Assembly (NCBI RefSeq): GCF_051594765.1
Contig: NZ_JBPPGJ010000002.1
Span: 310,001 to 374,000 of the forward strand
Length of the DNA: 64,000 nt
Origin: Paenibacillus_AR sp051594765
GTDB taxonomy: Bacteria; Bacillota; Bacilli; Paenibacillales; NBRC-103111
Direction of reading: 5' to 3'
The notes below the pieces were generated by a model, which searched no databases, had not been told where the DNA came from, and saw nothing but the letters and a program-made list of their open reading frames with translations. Shown here in pieces: positions 63,434 through 64,000 of the stretch (position 1 is the stretch's first letter; the number at the start of each line of letters is the position of its first letter). The translations under genes and the position numbers were made by a program.

Positions 63434-63961
63434 TTACTCTTTATTTTCAAACCGGGATACGTACAGAACGCCGTCCTTCACTTGAACGACGACGACCCGC
63501 ACCCCCGATTGAATGGCATTTCCGTCGAAGCTGGAAGCGATATGGTTGGAATGGCCGGCTCCCACCTTCAGGAGCACCTCCCCGCAGCCATCGCCCGCCG
63601 GAATGGAGGTCAGCACCTCGCCCAGCCGTCCGGTCAGACCCTGCATCGAATAAGCGGTGCTCGATTCCGTATTTTTCAGCGGCTTCACGTAGTACTTGGC
63701 GGCTAAGAAGCCGATCCCTCCCGCCAGCGCCAATGCGCCTGCAAGGGAAGCGAATCCCGGCAGAGGCGTATAACGGGACAGCATGATGCCGGAGCCCCCG
63801 AACACGGTAATCGCAATGGCGAGTGTCGTGGGATTCAAGTAATCCACGGACATGAAGTCCAGAGCCCCCCCAAGCGCATGGCTCACCAGATCGCCCAGAA
63901 CCACGCTGACCAGCGTAAATAGTACCCCGAACGCCAAGCATGACCAGAACAGCTCTTCCAT
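63434..63961 (-). CDS. NfeD-like membrane protein (YuaF type)
   Basis: The 175-residue protein has three or four helices: residues 4-27, 42-62 and 68-88, with VDYLNPTTLAIAITVFGGSG and ASLAGALALAGGIGFLAAKY. A C-terminal OB-fold follows (LTGRLGEVLTSIPAGDGCGE; GVRVVVVQVKDGVLYVSRFE). It is the short NfeD form lacking the protease domain, found paired with flotillin. CAGGAGG lies before the ATG. Only 39 bases upstream are in the window, so a promoter such as the sigma-W one known in B. subtilis cannot be checked. Confidence 0.93.
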   Translation of the reverse strand: MEELFWSCLAFGVLFTLVSVVLGDLVSHALGGALDFMSVDYLNPTTLAIAITVFGGSGIMLSRYTPLPGFASLAGALALAGGIGFLAAKYYVKPLKNTESSTAYSMQGLTGRLGEVLTSIPAGDGCGEVLLKVGAGHSNHIASSFDGNAIQSGVRVVVVQVKDGVLYVSRFENKE

Positions 63962-64000
63962 AGAACACCTCCTGGTTAGACGGTGCTACGATTACGGCAA

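Noticed and set aside
61966..63786. A 606-codon ORF antisense to floT and the nfeD-like gene
   Set aside because: It is Leu/Arg-rich without domains and spans two real genes on the other strand.

Overview
The window looks like chromosomal DNA of a high-GC, spore-forming Gram-positive bacterium of the Paenibacillus type. The signs are a CIRCE-controlled groES-groEL operon, a tat/moa/tsa/thiL block in nearly the order seen around ydiA-groEL of Bacillus subtilis, an H-type small acid-soluble spore protein, a spore-style Ku/LigD repair locus, an S-layer-homology protein, a YhgE/Pip protein and a YuaF-FloT pair. No rRNA, tRNA, CRISPR array, transposase or phage module was seen. The species is not determined; base composition by eye is about 60% GC except at the left end.

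Layout. 1-8.3 kb (minus strand) is a clearly AT-richer exopolysaccharide locus: a partial lipid-linked sugar flippase at the edge, O-antigen-ligase-like protein, membrane FlaA1/CapD-type sugar dehydratase, Wzz-like chain-length protein, mannose-1-phosphate guanylyltransferase and a CpsB/YwqE tyrosine phosphatase. 8.5-20.9 kb is a conserved housekeeping core: groEL-groES, tatC-tatA, mogA, moaC, a 5-formyltetrahydrofolate cyclo-ligase, then a ydiF-like ABC-F gene converging on the tsaD-rimI-tsaB-tsaE-thiL operon. The 0.8 kb between the ABC-F gene and tsaD holds two intrinsic terminators, a tandem 112-bp hairpin repeat and a dense cluster of DnaA-box sequences. 21-24.2 kb carries sspH divergent from ku-ligD, with LigD split into separate ligase and polymerase genes by one in-frame UGA.

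24.3-32 kb holds cardiolipin synthase, a CPBP protease, an ABC-2 exporter divergent from a NarL-type two-component system, and a methyltransferase. 32.2-38.3 kb is gltD/gltB (glutamate synthase). 38.5-43.2 kb has an OmpR-type regulator divergent from a CheY-like protein overlapping a large multi-domain histidine kinase. 43.3-47.9 kb has thymidine kinase, small membrane proteins, two drug/metabolite-type transporters, YihY and a double GNAT protein. 48-55 kb has a secreted PepSY/SLH protein, an SgrR-like regulator, a small Cys-containing protein, a Gfo/Idh/MocA oxidoreductase and a UgtP-like glycosyltransferase. 55-64 kb has a YhgE/Pip protein with its TetR repressor and matching operators, a membrane histidine kinase, an ArsR-SDR-NAD(P)-binding operon with a readable promoter and operator, and flotillin plus NfeD.

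The most notable signal is non-coding: nine DnaA-box-like 9-mers, two of them full matches, within about 240 bp next to tsaD (gcp). From memory, B. subtilis has a DnaA-box cluster in the same genomic context. Other points worth a look are the in-frame LigD split, paired TetR operators, 11-bp repeats before the OmpR-type regulator, palindromes at the start of the tat transcript, and a hairpin in front of a small Cys-containing protein gene.
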